From Glossina fuscipes (taxonomy: Eukaryota > Arthropoda > Insecta > Diptera > Glossinidae): DNA of 64,000 nt. How positions within the stretch are numbered: the first letter of the stretch is position 1; each line of letters starts with the position of its first letter. The stretch is taken from contig NW_023998414.1 in NCBI RefSeq assembly GCF_014805625.2, positions 15,487,758 to 15,551,757 on the forward strand. The letters are read 5' to 3'. This document shows, in pieces, positions 1 to 14,009 of this stretch. The position numbers were made by a program, and so were the translations under genes. Under the pieces are notes generated by a model. The model saw only the letters and a program-made list of their open reading frames with translations, ran no database searches and was not told the DNA's origin.

Positions 1-3000
1 AATATATCAATAATAATTATTTGAAAAGTGGGATCTGTACCCTCAAGTGGCGGAAGTTATAGCCTCCATCATATTATGGCTACGTTTGCTTAGAAATATT
101 TTCACTTAGATTTCGCCTATCCACGCTAATTTAAAAGTAAATTGACTGACAGTTTTTAGACGCTACTGAAATTTTTGTTATCCGCGAATCTGTGAGGAAA
201 TGATATTTTTCTTATCACATCCGAAAAATAGAGGAAATTAATGTTAAACTTTTCAATTACAAGCAAGTAAAAGCATTATAGCAGACCAAGGGGCCACAAT
301 TCAATATCTTATCAAACAACTTTTCAAAATAAGGCGTTATTTGGGAATTGATCGATTCAGAAAGTGAACCGAATCAATCGGCATAACAAAAGATGGGTTT
401 ATTTCAAGTCCTTTTAGGTGGTATATACATCCGCGCAAACTTAATGCACTGTACATCAGACTTGTCGAACAGTATTATATAACATTTTCTTTCAAAATAT
501 TTTTCTTTTCGCTCATAATTGCTTTTTGAAAAATTACGCAAATACTATACTTAAAAATTCTTAATATATTTTTGAGAAAATTGTGTACCCTTTAAATCCC
601 TGAAGATAATGTACATTTCAATATAAATGGTTTTCTTCTCCGATCGATGATTTTCTTTTGTTTTCGATCGAGAATTGAAAACGAGGGAAAAATCGAAAAT
701 CGGGCCAAACGCGTAGCTGTAAGCTGAACTAAAGGGCAAATGTGAAATTGAAATAACATAACGAGTAGCCTTTTATATGGAATCGATATAGAACCGAAAA
801 TCTTATACATGTACACACATATGATTATTATTATTATTATTATTATTACTTGCTTTATATGCATACATTGTACGCCTCCTGTACATCAGGTGAATCGTTG
901 AGATTTGCAGATCACAAGAATGTTAATAAATCGCTTCAAATTTTCGCCCTAATCAAGCATTCCATATACAACAATTTATGCATATCCTGCAGTTATGTTC
1001 TTTTCATCCTGCAATTTTGTTGATGTTGCGTAAAAAAAAAGTTATATTTCTCATAAAATTTTATAGAGAAGCATTTTCATAAAAAAAAAAACTATTTTAA
1101 TAGGAAATTTTATCTAGAGACCATTTTCATAAAAATGTTCCCAAAAAAAAAAAAAAAAGAAGAAAAATGAGAAAAATTTGTGTGAAAGTCTTTTAGTGCG
1201 ATATTTTTTAATTAAAGAATAAATAATAATAATAATAATAATTCTTCGAGCAAAAGTTGCGATTTGTGTGTCAATGAACTTCCATAAATAAAGATAATCA
1301 AGCAAAAACTTCAAGTAAAGAATATATATTATATACAAATATTAACTGCAACATATAAACAACACAGTAATAACAGCATTTAAGTGAAGTTGCCTATAAT
1401 TACATGTGGTGCAAGTCTGTTGCTGATGGTTATATACTTTCATGAAAATGAGGATTACTGTGGTTTACATAACTTTAGCATTTGTGTTTGTATAAGTGTG
1501 CGTGTGTGCCTATATATTATATATCACGTAACAGAGTGTTACATGCTAAAGTATTACAATCAAATAAACATAAATAACTTGTAGTCGCCGGAATATGTTC
1601 TAAAACATAAAATGTTGTAAAAATATTATCAGACATATTACAAATGCATGCATTCATACATACATGCATATATACATACATGCATACATACATATATATA
1701 TATATATATATTTACAGCATGAATATATATTTGCTGTTAATTCGCCTGTCACGCAAACAGAGCCACCTAAGAATTGTTTGGAGTCGTGCAGAAACACACC
1801 AATATAAATGTATTTACATGTATACGAGGTAAATTGGGAAAAATTAACGGCATAAATACGAGAGATTTTATTATATATTTAAGCAAAAATGGATTTATTT
1901 TCTTATACTCTTTTATATATATATATATACCAGATGTTTTCCCCATTTAAGTATTTCATCGTAAAAATGCGCTGCTACGAAAATGATTGAAACACTAATC
2001 TACGACTGCGACATCCATTTCTTTTCAATGATGAGTTTTCTCAATTGTCAAAATAAGTGGATAGCCGTAGGCAAGCATCATGCTTTATATTAGCCGGTCT
2101 TCTTATTATCGAAGAAATTATACCCTTTGTTCGATATAGTTGCGTTTCAAACCTAGCGAAAGAGGATGTTATTAACGGAAGATTTTTTTCGACTTGAACT
2201 GTAAGAAGGTAAAAATGAAAATTTCTAAATGAATTCCTAACTTCAGGGCAACGTTGGTTGGTTGGCTAGTGTGGATTTAAGAAATGGGGAAGAGACAAAT
2301 GGTAGACATTCGGATAGGCTTGATTCAATCGGTTTCATTGCCTCCTTCATCCAAAATATATTTATAGCATTTTACAATTTTTTAACAAAATTGAAAAAAT
2401 ATTACAAGGAAAGTTGTAACGTAACGTATTAGCAAGTAGGGGCACTGAGGAGATCTCCTCGTTGGAGAGTAATTGTTCTCGAAAAATCGCGCATTAATTT
2501 TTAAATGTTTTCAGTAGACCAGTAGTAACCAGCGATATGAGTAAGTTGTGCCGCGATTTCTTATGTCTGTCATAATAATAATATCCTTTGCTCTTATGTC
2601 ACATCGGTCCTATATAGACCATGCCGAAGTATACGTGGTATGGTAATTAGAAATATATAAAAACCCGAGTTATATCGTCTTAAGTGATAGTGTGGTTGTC
2701 ATTAAGATCAAATCATAAAATATCGCGGACAATAGATATAATTTCAATATGAACGGCAACGACAATTGTGCGTTCCTATGACGTGGCAGTAGAGCATAGT
2801 GTAGCAAGCAATAAAGTAATATCTAGCAGATGATACCAACAATAATCTATGCAACCGGAGAGGAAAAATGTACACACTATGTCAATATCTATTTTAACAA
2901 AGTGAACAATCCGTATAGCGCAGTGCGGAGTCACCTGGACTAGGCTGGGCTAGCCTCCTCTTTTTGGACGATATTGGGCGTTTTCTTTCCATTTTGACCT

Positions 3001-3715
3001 CGTATATTAGACGGTTGCGTTATGGTGTAAAAACCGTAATGAACAAATGAATTTGTTGCTGTGTGTTATTTACATACAATTAGCATATTTAATGATTGCA
3101 TGCTGAAGTTGAAAATAATAAAAAAAAAAAAAAAAAAAAAAAAAAACAAACGAAAGAATTCTACATAAAATTTTTTAGGTTTATGGGTTAAATAAAAACG
3201 ACTATGTTGCAGAGAGGGGCAGAGAGAGAGAGAGAGAGAGAGCAGCAAAAAAAAAAAATAAATAAAAATAAAAGAAAGGAAAAGAAAAGAAAAGAAATTT
3301 AAAAAATGGGGAACATAACCTGAATGAGAACGTATTTTGTTAAATTGTTCAATAAAAACGAATTGTAAATATTTCAAAATTATTTGCTTTAGAGTAAAAT
3401 CCTTTTTAAATCCGTGCATATTAAACTTGTTTTACACGTATCGACAAGTTTCTTTTCATATTCTATGCATCTATTCACTTAAAAGTCACTTTATCGATTT
3501 GCCATAAACTGCTAACTAGAGTTTAGTTTCATAAGTTATCCTACTTCCTACATTTCACCTTGAATAATGAAAACAAAAAACCTGAAAAGCAAAGTGCAGC
3601 GAAAGCATTTGAGTTTCTACACATGGGCACTTTTTCGGTGAATAAGGGCAAGGTCGATTGGCTGCCTTACAACAAAGAGTATATCGACGCGTTTACATTT
3701 AGCTTACATATGTAC

Positions 3716-3758
<43 letters not shown>

Positions 3759-5570
3759 CATATACCTTGTATTTTCAGAATCACCGATAAATTTACTGTG
3801 TCTGTATGCGAAATTTGTGGAGGTGTCTAAAAGTAGTTGGTTAGACGTTGACGTTATGATTTAAAATTTCAAGGTAACATTTTTTAGCTTTTTTTCTTAT
3901 GAAGCTTTCACAACCATTACAAAACGACTTACAAAAATATTTACAGTGTGTTTCGAAAAAAACCTTTTTCTACGGCATATTTTCTCTGTTCCTTTTTCCT
4001 TTTTTTGGCAATAATTTAATAAAAAACTTCCATGGCCCGCGATATCTTTCGTATTCTTTAAATTTAAATAATATGAAAAAAGTGCTTTTGAATGTACAAT
4101 AACGAGAGGAAATATGATGACTTTTCTTGTCGACTGTATACCTGTAGAAATAAATAATGATAGCACTTGATGGCGAAAGGGAAAAGAGAAGCGTTTTGAA
4201 GCACATCCAAGTATCGTTCGTTAAACTGTGGCCAAATTTTTTTTGTTTTTTTTTTTTTTGATTTTCATTCTATTATTGAGGCTTTTCGGGAATGTTTGCG
4301 AATACAGTTCAACCATTCATATCGTGTTTAAACACAATTATTGACTTTTGGTTTGTTCGGTTTATTTAGTGCTGTTGGGTTTTTTTTCATTTTATTTCGC
4401 TTTGTTTCGACATTTTTTGCTTTGCTTTGTTTACTTATTTGTTTTGTACGGTTTTCTTTCATGTTATAACAAAAGTTGGTTTCTGGGATGTTTAAGCTTG
4501 AAAATGTGACTAAACGTTATTAAGTCGAATATTTATTCCTCTTGCGATAACAATTGCATGCAAAAGTCAAGATTAAAGTAAAACATATTATAAATCGTGT
4601 TTCTTTTTTTCTTTTCATTAATTTTAGCATTAAAGCATTATAAAAAATGTATTTAAATAAAGCTTAGAAAACAATACTTATATAAAGAATTATGTTAGCG
4701 TAGCAGATATTATCAAGACATTAATAAGGGTAGTTCGAAAGAAATCCCTCACGATGTACTCAATGTATTCAATGGTTTTTGTAATATTTTCATAAATTAT
4801 TTTATATTACATACTCAAAGCATATTATGTGTACGTGTATTCTTTGTGAATTGTAATGCAATTAACATAAAATGCCTGAAACCCAGATATTATAATGAGA
4901 AAGAAGGATGAAGGGGAGATGAATTCCCCAATTTTGGCTCCATCCATAGAAGGAGCTTATCAGCGCTCTTTAAACTTAAGACGATGAGAATAAAAATGAA
5001 GAAGACGAGAAATAAATCTTTGGCCCAAAAATTCTAAAGTCGGTATAACGTTCGCAATAGGCAAAAAAATCGGCAAAAGAGGGTGAGCGAGAAGACTACG
5101 TTATTTAGACCTGTTAATAATATACACAGTGTGTCATGTCTTCGATGCTTATGTCATTGCGTTTTAGAGAATGAAGAAAGCGTTTAACTTCAAAAAAAAG
5201 AAAACCAAAACACATTTTGTTGTGTACAGAGTTATGAAATTCATCTTTCTCTAATGAAATTCTAGCATCAATAACTCTCTCACGCATATCTTGCATATGC
5301 AATCAATTAAATATAACCAGAATTTGATTTAACCTTATTGATCGTATGCAGAGTATGCAATTAAAAATTGGGAGAGAATCTATGAATAAACATGTTCGTG
5401 GGCGTATGAATGACTTTTTTTTTGTTTGTTTGTTATACGCCTCAAACTTACGAATTGGTTAGAGAGAATGAGAAGGAAAATATGATTTTCGTATGTTATT
5501 TATTATACGAAGCGCTTTTGTGCTCACTACTCAAGGATGCAGTCATATTTATTTTGTGCAAACATATGCT
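1..5570. other. AT-rich non-coding block
   Basis: I see no credible gene here. The longer open frames are shadows of homopolymers and microsatellites, for example the poly-A at about 3119-3146 and the GA run at 3221-3242. Other simple repeats are AAT/ATT runs near 826-848 and 1222-1242 and TA runs near 1690-1711, 1914-1930 and 3716-3748. No conserved protein motif was found on either strand. Confidence 0.6.
3716..3748. repeat. (TA)n microsatellite
   Basis: This is a nearly pure TA dinucleotide run, interrupted once by TTTA. Several other TA runs of similar size occur in the window. Confidence 0.9.
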
Positions 5571-5589
5571 AGGTTGACGGATATCTGAA

Positions 5590-5990
5590 TTGATATACCA
5601 ATGTTGATTAGTATTAAATTCTGAATCGATTTAGACGTGCCCGTCTGTGCGTCGGTCTAATGTCGTCTAGTCGCAGGAATTAAGATATGAGGTTCAAACC
5701 TGGCAAAAGAATTTGAAGATATGCACATATCTCGGTATTGAAAATGCGCGAAATTGACAAAATCCCACGCCCACAATCCAATTTTAACTGGAAACGGCAT
5801 TGTTTTGAAGAGCAAAGAAGTTCAAATACGCCGTGAAAAACATTCACGCATACTTTGGGATTGATCTTACCGCATCTATACAAAAACGGATTTCGCCCAT
5901 TCGGTATTGTAGTATATCAAAATTTTGTTTTTTTCTCTTGCTTTTAAAAAAAAAATGTGTAGAGTATTAAAAATTCGGCCAGAGCCGTAT
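5590..5990 (+). repeat. DINE-1/INE-1-like dispersed repeat
   Basis: The stretch carries the consensus-like order of a DINE-1-type (Helentron-associated) repeat. A GATATACCA start is followed by a 'CTGAATCGATTTAGACGTGC' core with CCGTCTGTGCGTCGGTC (5621-5657), then a 'CCCACGCCCAC' motif near 5764-5774. It ends in an ATTCGGCC-type motif near 5972-5982, which is the inverse of the GGCCGAAT tip seen at 23897. There is no coding capacity. Assignment rests on recalled family motifs; other fly repeats share the CTGT-rich core. A GGTTCAAACCT string at 5691-5701 looks like a B box, but no A box precedes it. Confidence 0.55.
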
Positions 5991-8301
5991 ATAACTTGTT
6001 GACTTGTCTTATTCTTAATTGAGAATATATATGTTTTTGCTTTATTAATCAATAATGATATGGAAGTTATGTGTGATAAACAACATCTGGTAAATTATCG
6101 TGTCAGCTTTGGCTTTAATATGTTGTGCTTTTCACAAAAGTTTTATAAAACGTAATGAGGTAATTGGAGGAATACGTTTGCCTCGATTGATGACTCGTTG
6201 GATAATGTTCTCAATGACTTGGAATTTACTGTAACAAAATGACTTTATGATCGTTAAATGAGATTGTTTTCAACATTTTCAGATGCAATAACTGCGTTGT
6301 ACCATCTGTGGAAAAAAACATGTATTCGAAGTGTCGGGAAAACAGCCAAGGGCCTAGGACGAAAAAAAAAAAATACCTCGGCGCATCCAACCTTCCCACC
6401 ATTTACGCTGCATACAATCCGGTCAAGTTAGAGCACAATTCCCACCTTGCTGATCTTGCCTAGAAGACCTCACTCCAGCGTATTGGCGACAAAAGTATGT
6501 CGAACACTGTCGATAACCTTGAGTCGCGTTGCGCTTATGTGTAGTTAACTCCAGAGCAGTTTCTCCAAAAATTTTAATAAAACCACTTAATTAACCGTCC
6601 TTCCGATGTTTCCGTTCTCAAATCAAAGGTACCCAAGTGCTGCTGCATTTTTCTTTAATTCCCTGGTCACAGTACTTCTTGACCACAACCGCGCCCACGC
6701 CTACGGGAGACATTCGCTAAGAGTCTGTTCAAATCAAAAAGAAAAAAAATAAGATATCATTGGCCGGTTAATCCTTTGGCCAATAAAAAATATAATGATT
6801 TCACAGAAGTGAGTTAATCAAATAAAAAAAATTGCTACGCCCACAAAGTCCACAAAAGCCAAATACAAATATTGAAAGCTTATATTTAACGTTCGACGCG
6901 CGAACCGTTAAAATTTACACTTCTTATCGATTTACTCTATTTATAATCGCTGTGTCAAAGTAAATGTTCAAAAATATTGGTAACCTCCTGTCAATACGAG
7001 AAAAGGTGAATACACCTTTAATGCACATTTTTTCTTTATGTCTTATCCATGCGTTTTGCGCGCTCTAGTTCTTCTTGTTAAGCAGGTATCTGAAAATAAG
7101 ATCTCAATAACATCGTTATTTTAGCACTTTAAGCACACAACGCCAATGCGTTTCTGCTGGTGGATGGTTATCCTCGCACTTAATTTTTTTTTTTTTTTTT
7201 TTTAAGTTATCCTTTTCCGATTCTTTCTTTCTTCCACAAATATATATAATCGAAATGACATTTCTCTGTTAGAAAATTCTTTTTATTTGTTCCCTCTTCT
7301 CTTCAGTGACAAGAAACAGCAACAATGTGGATAGCATGGGGGGCTAAGCAACAACAACAGGATTTTTATGGGTTTCTAGCTCATAAAACCAAAGCATTCT
7401 ATAAAATACTTATAAAGGTTTAACAACGAACCAACACTTTACGAAAGTGTATACGAAATCCCAATGATGTACGAGTATAGATATTTATATAGGTATCAGT
7501 TATGTATTCCAGAGGTTGTGTATGCGCATACCTTGAGAAAAAAACATAATACCCGTCTTGGTTATAATACAAAGTGTTTTTCTGCTTTTCTTCTCTCTTT
7601 CTTTGAATTTAATAATTTAAATCGAAGAAGACTTTATAGCAAATTGGCCAGGATGAGGAGAAGAGAATCAAAAAGTTTTCATATAACTAATATAATAGAT
7701 AGTAATTCTTTGTCATATGAATTTGTGTTTTAAAGTAGCAGAATCAGCTTCAGGGAAATCTATGAAAATTTTAGAAAATTCTTTTTAAAACTTTATGTCT
7801 TGATTGTTTGTTTCGCATAAGGTTTTTGAAAGGCAAAGTGTTCTCATGAGCAGCGCAAATTTAACATTAGACGTGTGTTGGCAATGTAACCTACGTGGTC
7901 TGTGTGATCTCTCAGTTGTCGATTGTCGACGTATCATTTTTCAATCTATGGTTTTCTCTACATGGACCAAGGAGTCGTCTATGGCATTCTCCTTTTAACA
8001 TTTACGGCCGCGTGTATCTCAACGGAGAGACCGTCAGATGGCACCAAATAGACTAAAACTAGTATGTCAGATATATAATATATTATAAACCATTTAAAAC
8101 GTTAAAGTCAATCAAAGTTGGCCATTAAATATCCTACGCCAATTCGCTTTATACAATACTTTATTTGTTTTTTTTCCAAACACATTAAATTAAAATTATA
8201 TCCTGTGTTCACGGAAAATCGTAGTCGTCATGAGGGTCCTGGAGAGAGAAAAATAAATTTATGTGGTTTAAATTTGTCATATTTTGTACAAGGTTTCATC
8301 T
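5991..8301. other. non-coding block, possible repeat debris
   Basis: No gene is recognised. A 'CTACGCCCACAAAGTCCACA' stretch near 6835-6854 and CGCCCACGCC near 6691-6700 resemble the GC-richer parts of DINE-1-like repeats but are too short to call. A poly-T run lies near 7182-7203. The 89-residue frame at 7464-7733 matches nothing I know and is probably chance. Confidence 0.45.
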
Positions 8302-8795
8302 TCAATGAAATAATTCAAGGGTCGATGTCACATGTGAGGCATCAATAGATACATTGCGAAATTCGCAGCATGCTCTCGACATGAGTTGATCTTCATAGCT
8401 ATGGTTCCGTAGTGGTGTTGTGTACATAAGAACGGACGGCGTAACTTCGACTGTCAACATTTGTAACAATTTGAGGTTATGCGCCGCTTTAAAACCTGCT
8501 CTTCTCAGGTACGAAAGATTAGAAATTATCCTTGCACGCATCCCGCTGAACGCTTAAATATTTGATGGTACATAAAGTCCTGACCTTTTGGCCGTCAAGG
8601 TTAAGGGCAATGCTTTCTTTTCTCTTTGCGATCAGTGTGGCTTCTGTTTTGTGCGGCATCAAGACAAGCTCATCGTGAATCTATCGAATATTATTGCCGG
8701 AGATAGCGGTGGCATATATCTGTGTGTTGTAGATGTGGCACCGCTTTGCGCGCTCTAGCAAGCGCGGCTTCGTCAGCATACTCGCGCAAGGCAAC
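8302..8795 (-). pseudogene. R1-clade LINE reverse transcriptase relic
   Basis: This is a decayed fragment of a non-LTR reverse transcriptase. Reading down the minus strand, EYADEAALA at about 8758-8783 is a decayed YADD catalytic box (motif C). After a broken stretch comes PHKTEATLIAKRK (from 8656 down), then IKYLSVQRDA, corresponding to the KTEAVLI and IKYLGVMLD landmarks of R1-type elements. After a frame change at about 8540 the thumb continues as RARIISNLSYLRRAG and then VTPSVLMYTTPL, corresponding to the ARIMPN and VTSVLLYGAP region. The second catalytic Asp has become Glu, and stops and frameshifts break the rest. It is non-functional. There is no 5' or 3' UTR in view. The clade call rests on motif resemblance; another LINE of the R1/LOA group is the main alternative. 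Confidence 0.72.
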
Positions 8796-11700
8796 CCAAT
8801 ATAACAAAACTACGACTACGTCGTTCAAACAATAATATAAGTTCTATAAGTCTGTTTACTTAATATGAGTGTATTTGATACGGTTCATTCAATGATCAGT
8901 AGTGGTTTGTGATTCTCGTCGTTGGTATTGGTTGGTAAATGTGCTTAACGCACATAATATATATTTATTTGTTTAAAATCGATTGAACGGAAAGAAAAAG
9001 AAAATATTTATTGAAGAACTTTCATCAAACAACAATTTATTTATGATATTCGCAATAGAAATCAATAGTTTTACTCAATGTTACAAACATACTTATGCGT
9101 GTAAATATTAATCAGTGTCTCTACACATCGTTCCTGATGCATTGGTTTATGCTATACGAGTAACCCGCATCGCAAACATAAATTTAATACAAATGGATTA
9201 ACTTCATTAGGAAATTCTCTGCTTCCACATGCATACACATCTATTCGTTAAGCCAGGGTATGTGAATGAGTGGCTTATCATCCTGCCATGTTAAGCTATT
9301 TTCACTCTTCTCTATGCAAAATTTATTCTAACTCGCATGTGAGTACAAATTTATGTATTATATATTTCTTTGATTCAAAGGTGTGTAGTTAACATATGTA
9401 ATTATGTATGTTTTATATGTGTTCTCTTGTCATGCATAAATTTTAATATTAATAGTATTAATTTTTATTATTAGTAAAGATAAAAATTTATTTTGATAAT
9501 TTTTACAGCATAGTTTAGTATATGTATTTTACATATTATAAAAATTTATATAAATTATCTGGTATGTTTTAATAGCTTGACGTAATTTCATCATTCTGAA
9601 GGATTTCGTTTACGAAAGCAAATTGAAGGGCATTAAAAGTTAAAGAAAGAACGTGAAATGAACAAATATTAAGCATTGAATTTTTTATTTCATTTCTTTT
9701 TACTAATCCGATCCGAAGTGTATGTATGTCCGTATGTCTTTACGGAATGGAAGAACAATCAAAACAGATCGTTTATAGAGTTTATAGGTTGAGCGTACAG
9801 ACTGTGTGTACACTGAAAACAAGCGCCCGCATTTCAGATGCGCGCGGTCTAATTTTCAAGGACTATTTGAAAGAGGGACAAAGAGTGGAATATTTATGAT
9901 TATTACGTAGCATTATAAGTGCATTTGAATGATGAAATTGCAAAAGGAAAGGCGTGATAAATCGGAGACATATTGAGGTGACATGACATTTTAATATTTT
10001 ACAAATATTTGGAAAATTTTAACATTCAACTCATAGACAGCACTAGGCTGTAATCCGCTATGAAACTGGCTAAGCAAAAATTAGATTGCAAAGAAAGCAG
10101 GGATACATATATGCCATACGAGTGCCACATAAAGCCTATGTATTGTGCAACAACTTTTAGCATGGAAGATTAAAGACGACGCACCCTAATACCGCATAAA
10201 CGCTTGCATCCGCTCTTCAGTATAAACAACTAATTAACTAAATTAAGATTAAGATCAAAGCGCGTAGTTGACGTGAACCGTTTACAATTGACCAAAAAGA
10301 AAGGCGCCTTCTTCCACGGAAACAATGTTATCCCACATACATATTTAAAGACCGATTATGAGAATTGCGAGAGTTTGGCTGGAAAGTTTTGAAGTTTCCG
10401 GTCTGCCATATCCGATTACCATTTTTTCAACTATCTGCAGAAGTCTCTTTATGCTATAAGTTGACTTGAAAAGAAGACTTTGCTTGACTCGTTGTTTCAC
10501 ATGTTCTACACTGATTGCATGAGTGCCTTCCTAGTAAGCTAAGAAACGAGATTTAAAATACCCAAAAAAAAAAAATAAATAAATAAATAAATAAATAAAA
10601 ATTTGATGAAAATATATCGTAGACCTTTTCTTTACCTATTACTAATTGCGTTATACACATATGTTGGGTTACTCCGAATGATATTTCAAAAATCCATGTT
10701 GGATAGCACAGATCTAAACCACATTCAAAACAAATTAAATAAAACAAAAAATAAAAGAAGAAGAAGAAGAAGAAGAAGAAGAGTTTCATTAAATATTCAT
10801 TATTATCATTAAAGGACCAAATAACCGTCTCTTCACTCTACGTATGCTTGTATGTAAATGTATAAAAATATTTACTTTAATTAAAATTTATAAATGAATT
10901 TATGGTAACAGACACATACGTGTCTTTTTTTTTTTTCTCTGCTTGCTTTTTGTGCTTTTAATTAAGTGAAATATTAAGGAAACACAAATACTGGGAAAAA
11001 TATTCTCAAAGGTTACAGGTGGCATTTACAACTCGCATGCTTGTAGATAAGCAAAAAAATGCTGGCTTTTTTGACGCACTTAAAATTTCTCGTCAAATTA
11101 ATTATTTGCCTTTGCATGAATGAAACTCTTTCAGATTACAAATACTCGTAGTGTGTACTACGTAGTGTGTAATATGAAATAAATTAAAAATAACTATTGC
11201 GAAGTTACAGTCAGCTTATGCTGAACTTTATAAAGTTGAATTTCAATATTTCCGGAAAACATGCACCGGAGGGGATTGCATTTAATTATATTGCATTTCA
11301 TATTTCACTTGTTCGCATATTATGAGTGCAAAACTGTTTTGCGGTAGGATTTTTGCACCGAATTATCTTTACATGCGTTCCGAAAACGGAAGCAATTGTG
11401 TAGAAGATTAGTCTTAAAAGAAAGCACAGAAAATTTGGGACACGAGCTCTCGTGACTTCTCAACATATATCGAAAGCCTTGCTCTCTCTTCGTTTATAGT
11501 GAAAAGCAATCAGTTCTTCGATATGCCCGTTAAGCGTACACTTTAGTTCTCCATTATTGGAAAATCTGATGAATTTGCGTGGAAAGGCAATGATAGATAA
11601 ACTCTCGCGTGATCTACATGAAATAACATTTCTTTTTTCGCCAAAGGCTTGTCTGTGTTTTTTTTATTTTTTTTTTATTTATTTATTTATGTTATTTATT

Positions 11701-13322
11701 TATGTTAAAAAGTTCGTAAAGATCCAAGTGCGGAGAGGTTTTCCAATATAAAGGCACTTTTGTATGTATTTCGTATACAATTCCTATTTGAGGTGAAATT
11801 AAGTCGCGGCTTTCCGTTTCAAAGAGCGTCTAATTCCTCAAGTGCCGAACTTGAGCGCTACAATATTTCATTCATTTCAGTGGAGTTCAAACGCTTCCCA
11901 AACAAGTTGTTCTTCTCTGTCGAACACTTAGATAATACGCATTAAAAATCCATTAAAGCCTACATATTTCTGACTGATATAAGATTCGAAGATTGTCTGT
12001 CTGCTTGGCTGGTAGTTTGTCTGATCCTATATGCGGACTCAAATTAGTAAAGAAAGCTGATACGCGATTTCCAAAACCTCAGCCCATGACTGTGGATCTG
12101 AATTCAAGACTTGACCCCCTTACAAAGACACCTACAATATACAAGAAAAGTGTAAATAAGAGATATTGACTTAGTATAAATATTTATTAGACCCAAATGA
12201 GGGTTCGGTATAGCGATAGTTGTGACGGTTCAACTGTTTTGTCTTCATTTACTATAATATTTTCCCACTTTAGTGTATCGAGTGAAAATGATAGGAAAAT
12301 GGAAAAAACTTGCTAAAAAGGTGAATTTGCTTATATTTGGTATATAATTAAGCGTCGACGAAGGCTGACAATAGCCCAATATGTGCGCACATACTATAAC
12401 ATAACGACTCCTTTCGTTGTTGCATCGTCCCACAGAAACTTAAATAGACTGGCAATGTTGCGTTTTTCCACTTCTCTCCTCTTCATGCATTTAACTGATT
12501 ACGTAAATCGAAATTTTTAAATGCAAAACGCTTTTCACGCGCTTTGCATGACAAAGAAGATACATTGCCTTACAAAAAAAATAAATAAATAAATAAAAAA
12601 AGATTGTCGGTATAGTTTAGGACGTTCAAGTATACTTTTGGGTATATGCTCATTTTGCTCCCATTTTTCATTATTTATCTCTTTCAGCAAAAACAAGGCA
12701 GTACTTGTTAAGCAGAATCCATGCACACTATCACAGCTGCATAGTTCAAAGTGCAAAAAAGTCTTTTATTAAAATATTGATTGCTTTACAAGGGCGAGCG
12801 CACAACTGGTCACACTGGTTGGTCAGTAGATTTAAGCTGATTTTTGTGTGTGACTTTTAAGTCTTGATGCAACTTTGCGGTATGCGAAACACGCATCGCG
12901 CCATGAAACGTGTAGTGTCGTGTCGTGTCTGTAGTACACCTTTGGTGTGACGGCTATTTTTTATGCGCTGTATAGTATTTAGAATTCAGTGTCAATTGTC
13001 CTGCAAATTTTCTTTTTTGTATCGCTTCACGTTAACGGTTTTATTTGTATAACAATACCAGGTAACCATGATTACCAGCGAGGTTTGGAAACTCTCTTTC
13101 TATTTTTTAAAATGTCACACATTCTTTTCAGAAGAGAGACTCGCAAATAATTGGGCTTGAACTAATAATAATAAAGTTTTCAACTTTAAGGAATAATAAG
13201 GTATTAAAAAATTATTATAGAACAAAACTTCTTTCATATGAAAAATAACTCATGACATTTAAAACACATATAAAATGTGTGTTCCAAAAAAATGTTTGCT
13301 TTTTATTTTTCTCGAAAAAAGT
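8796..13322. other. AT-rich non-coding block
   Basis: No gene is supported. The block holds simple repeats: A-run plus AAAT at 10564-10601, AAG at 10755-10783, TTTA near 11670-11705 and AAAT near 12580-12597. Short CTGT-rich strings near 9725-9742 and 11994-12033 could be DINE-1-like scraps. Confidence 0.5.
10755..10783 (+). repeat. (AAG)n microsatellite
   Basis: A trinucleotide run that reads as polyarginine in one frame and accounts for the open frame overlapping it. Confidence 0.9.
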
Positions 13323-13661
13323 TTATCTATTCATTAATACCTGTTTGGTCCCATTCAAAGTAATCGCCCTAGAAAACACCGTTCTTTTATAGGCCTTTTC
13401 AGTTTTAGGAACAAGAAAAGGTGATAGAGGACCAAGTCCGCTGAATACGGCAACTAGGTCATGATTACTGGTGTTATTCCTGGTCCAAAAGTTACGAACA
13501 AGCAATGATGGTTGCGCTGCCAATATCGATGCTGTCTTGAGCTGTGATATGCCGACAAACTCACCAACTTCTCGCATAGTGTATCGACGATTCTGCATAA
13601 TTTGCAACATTGTTAATTCGTACCGCGGTCTATTGAGACCATGAAACATTTCATGAAACAT
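13323..13661 (-). pseudogene. internally deleted mariner-family transposase
   Basis: This open frame of 112 residues joins the two ends of a mariner transposase. Residues of about 20-45 (RRYTMREVGEFVGIS) match the second helix-turn-helix of mariner (the REIAEEVGIS-like segment that binds the terminal inverted repeats). Residues of about 58-105 match the C-terminal end: WTRNNT, then SGLGPLSPFLVPKTEKAYKR corresponding to YSPDLAPCDFFLFPKLK, then VFSRAITLNGTKQVLMN. A full mariner protein is about 345 residues, so roughly two thirds is missing, including the first two catalytic acidic residues. The third acidic residue lies in the SPDLAPxD segment and is also lost (LGPLSP). It cannot catalyse transposition. 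I did not identify the terminal inverted repeats. The frame itself is still open, which suggests the deletion derivative is not very old. Confidence 0.7.
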
Positions 13662-14009
13662 TTTTGTTTATTTATTTAAACAAAGATACCATACAATAAT
13701 AATAACAAACTTAAAATCAAGACAATGTGTACCGTGTTGCATGGAAATCTATTTTATGTTATAACGATATAAAAATGTATTAAAAATGTTCTAAAATGTA
13801 TTTTAAATATATGGATAATCTGCTTTGACTTTTGTCAAAAAGTGGTGAAAGTCCTCTCATTAACGATGAAATAGAAATCAAAGCAAATTTTATGCTGGCT
13901 TTTTCACAAGAACCATGCTAACGTGAACCGAAGGGCGTCTCTATGTGGGACTGTTAGATAAACGATCGAGACCATGTTCTCTTAAGCGTTTCAAGAAAAG
14001 CATAAGAAC
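13662..14009. other. short intergenic stretch
   Basis: No coding or RNA signal is seen between the mariner relic and the first SINE copy. Confidence 0.5.

Noticed and set aside
820..850. ATT run as the tail of another I-clade LINE or SINE (also at 1222-1242)
   Set aside because: None of the GCCGATAGCC or GCTAGTGC blocks precede the run on either strand, so it is treated as a microsatellite.
3066..3419. Minus-strand frame of 117 codons
   Set aside because: It is made of poly-A/T and GA repeats read as Phe, Leu and Ser; there is no family motif.
5691..5701. B-box-like GGTTCAAACCT
   Set aside because: It lies inside a DINE-1-like repeat and lacks an A box.
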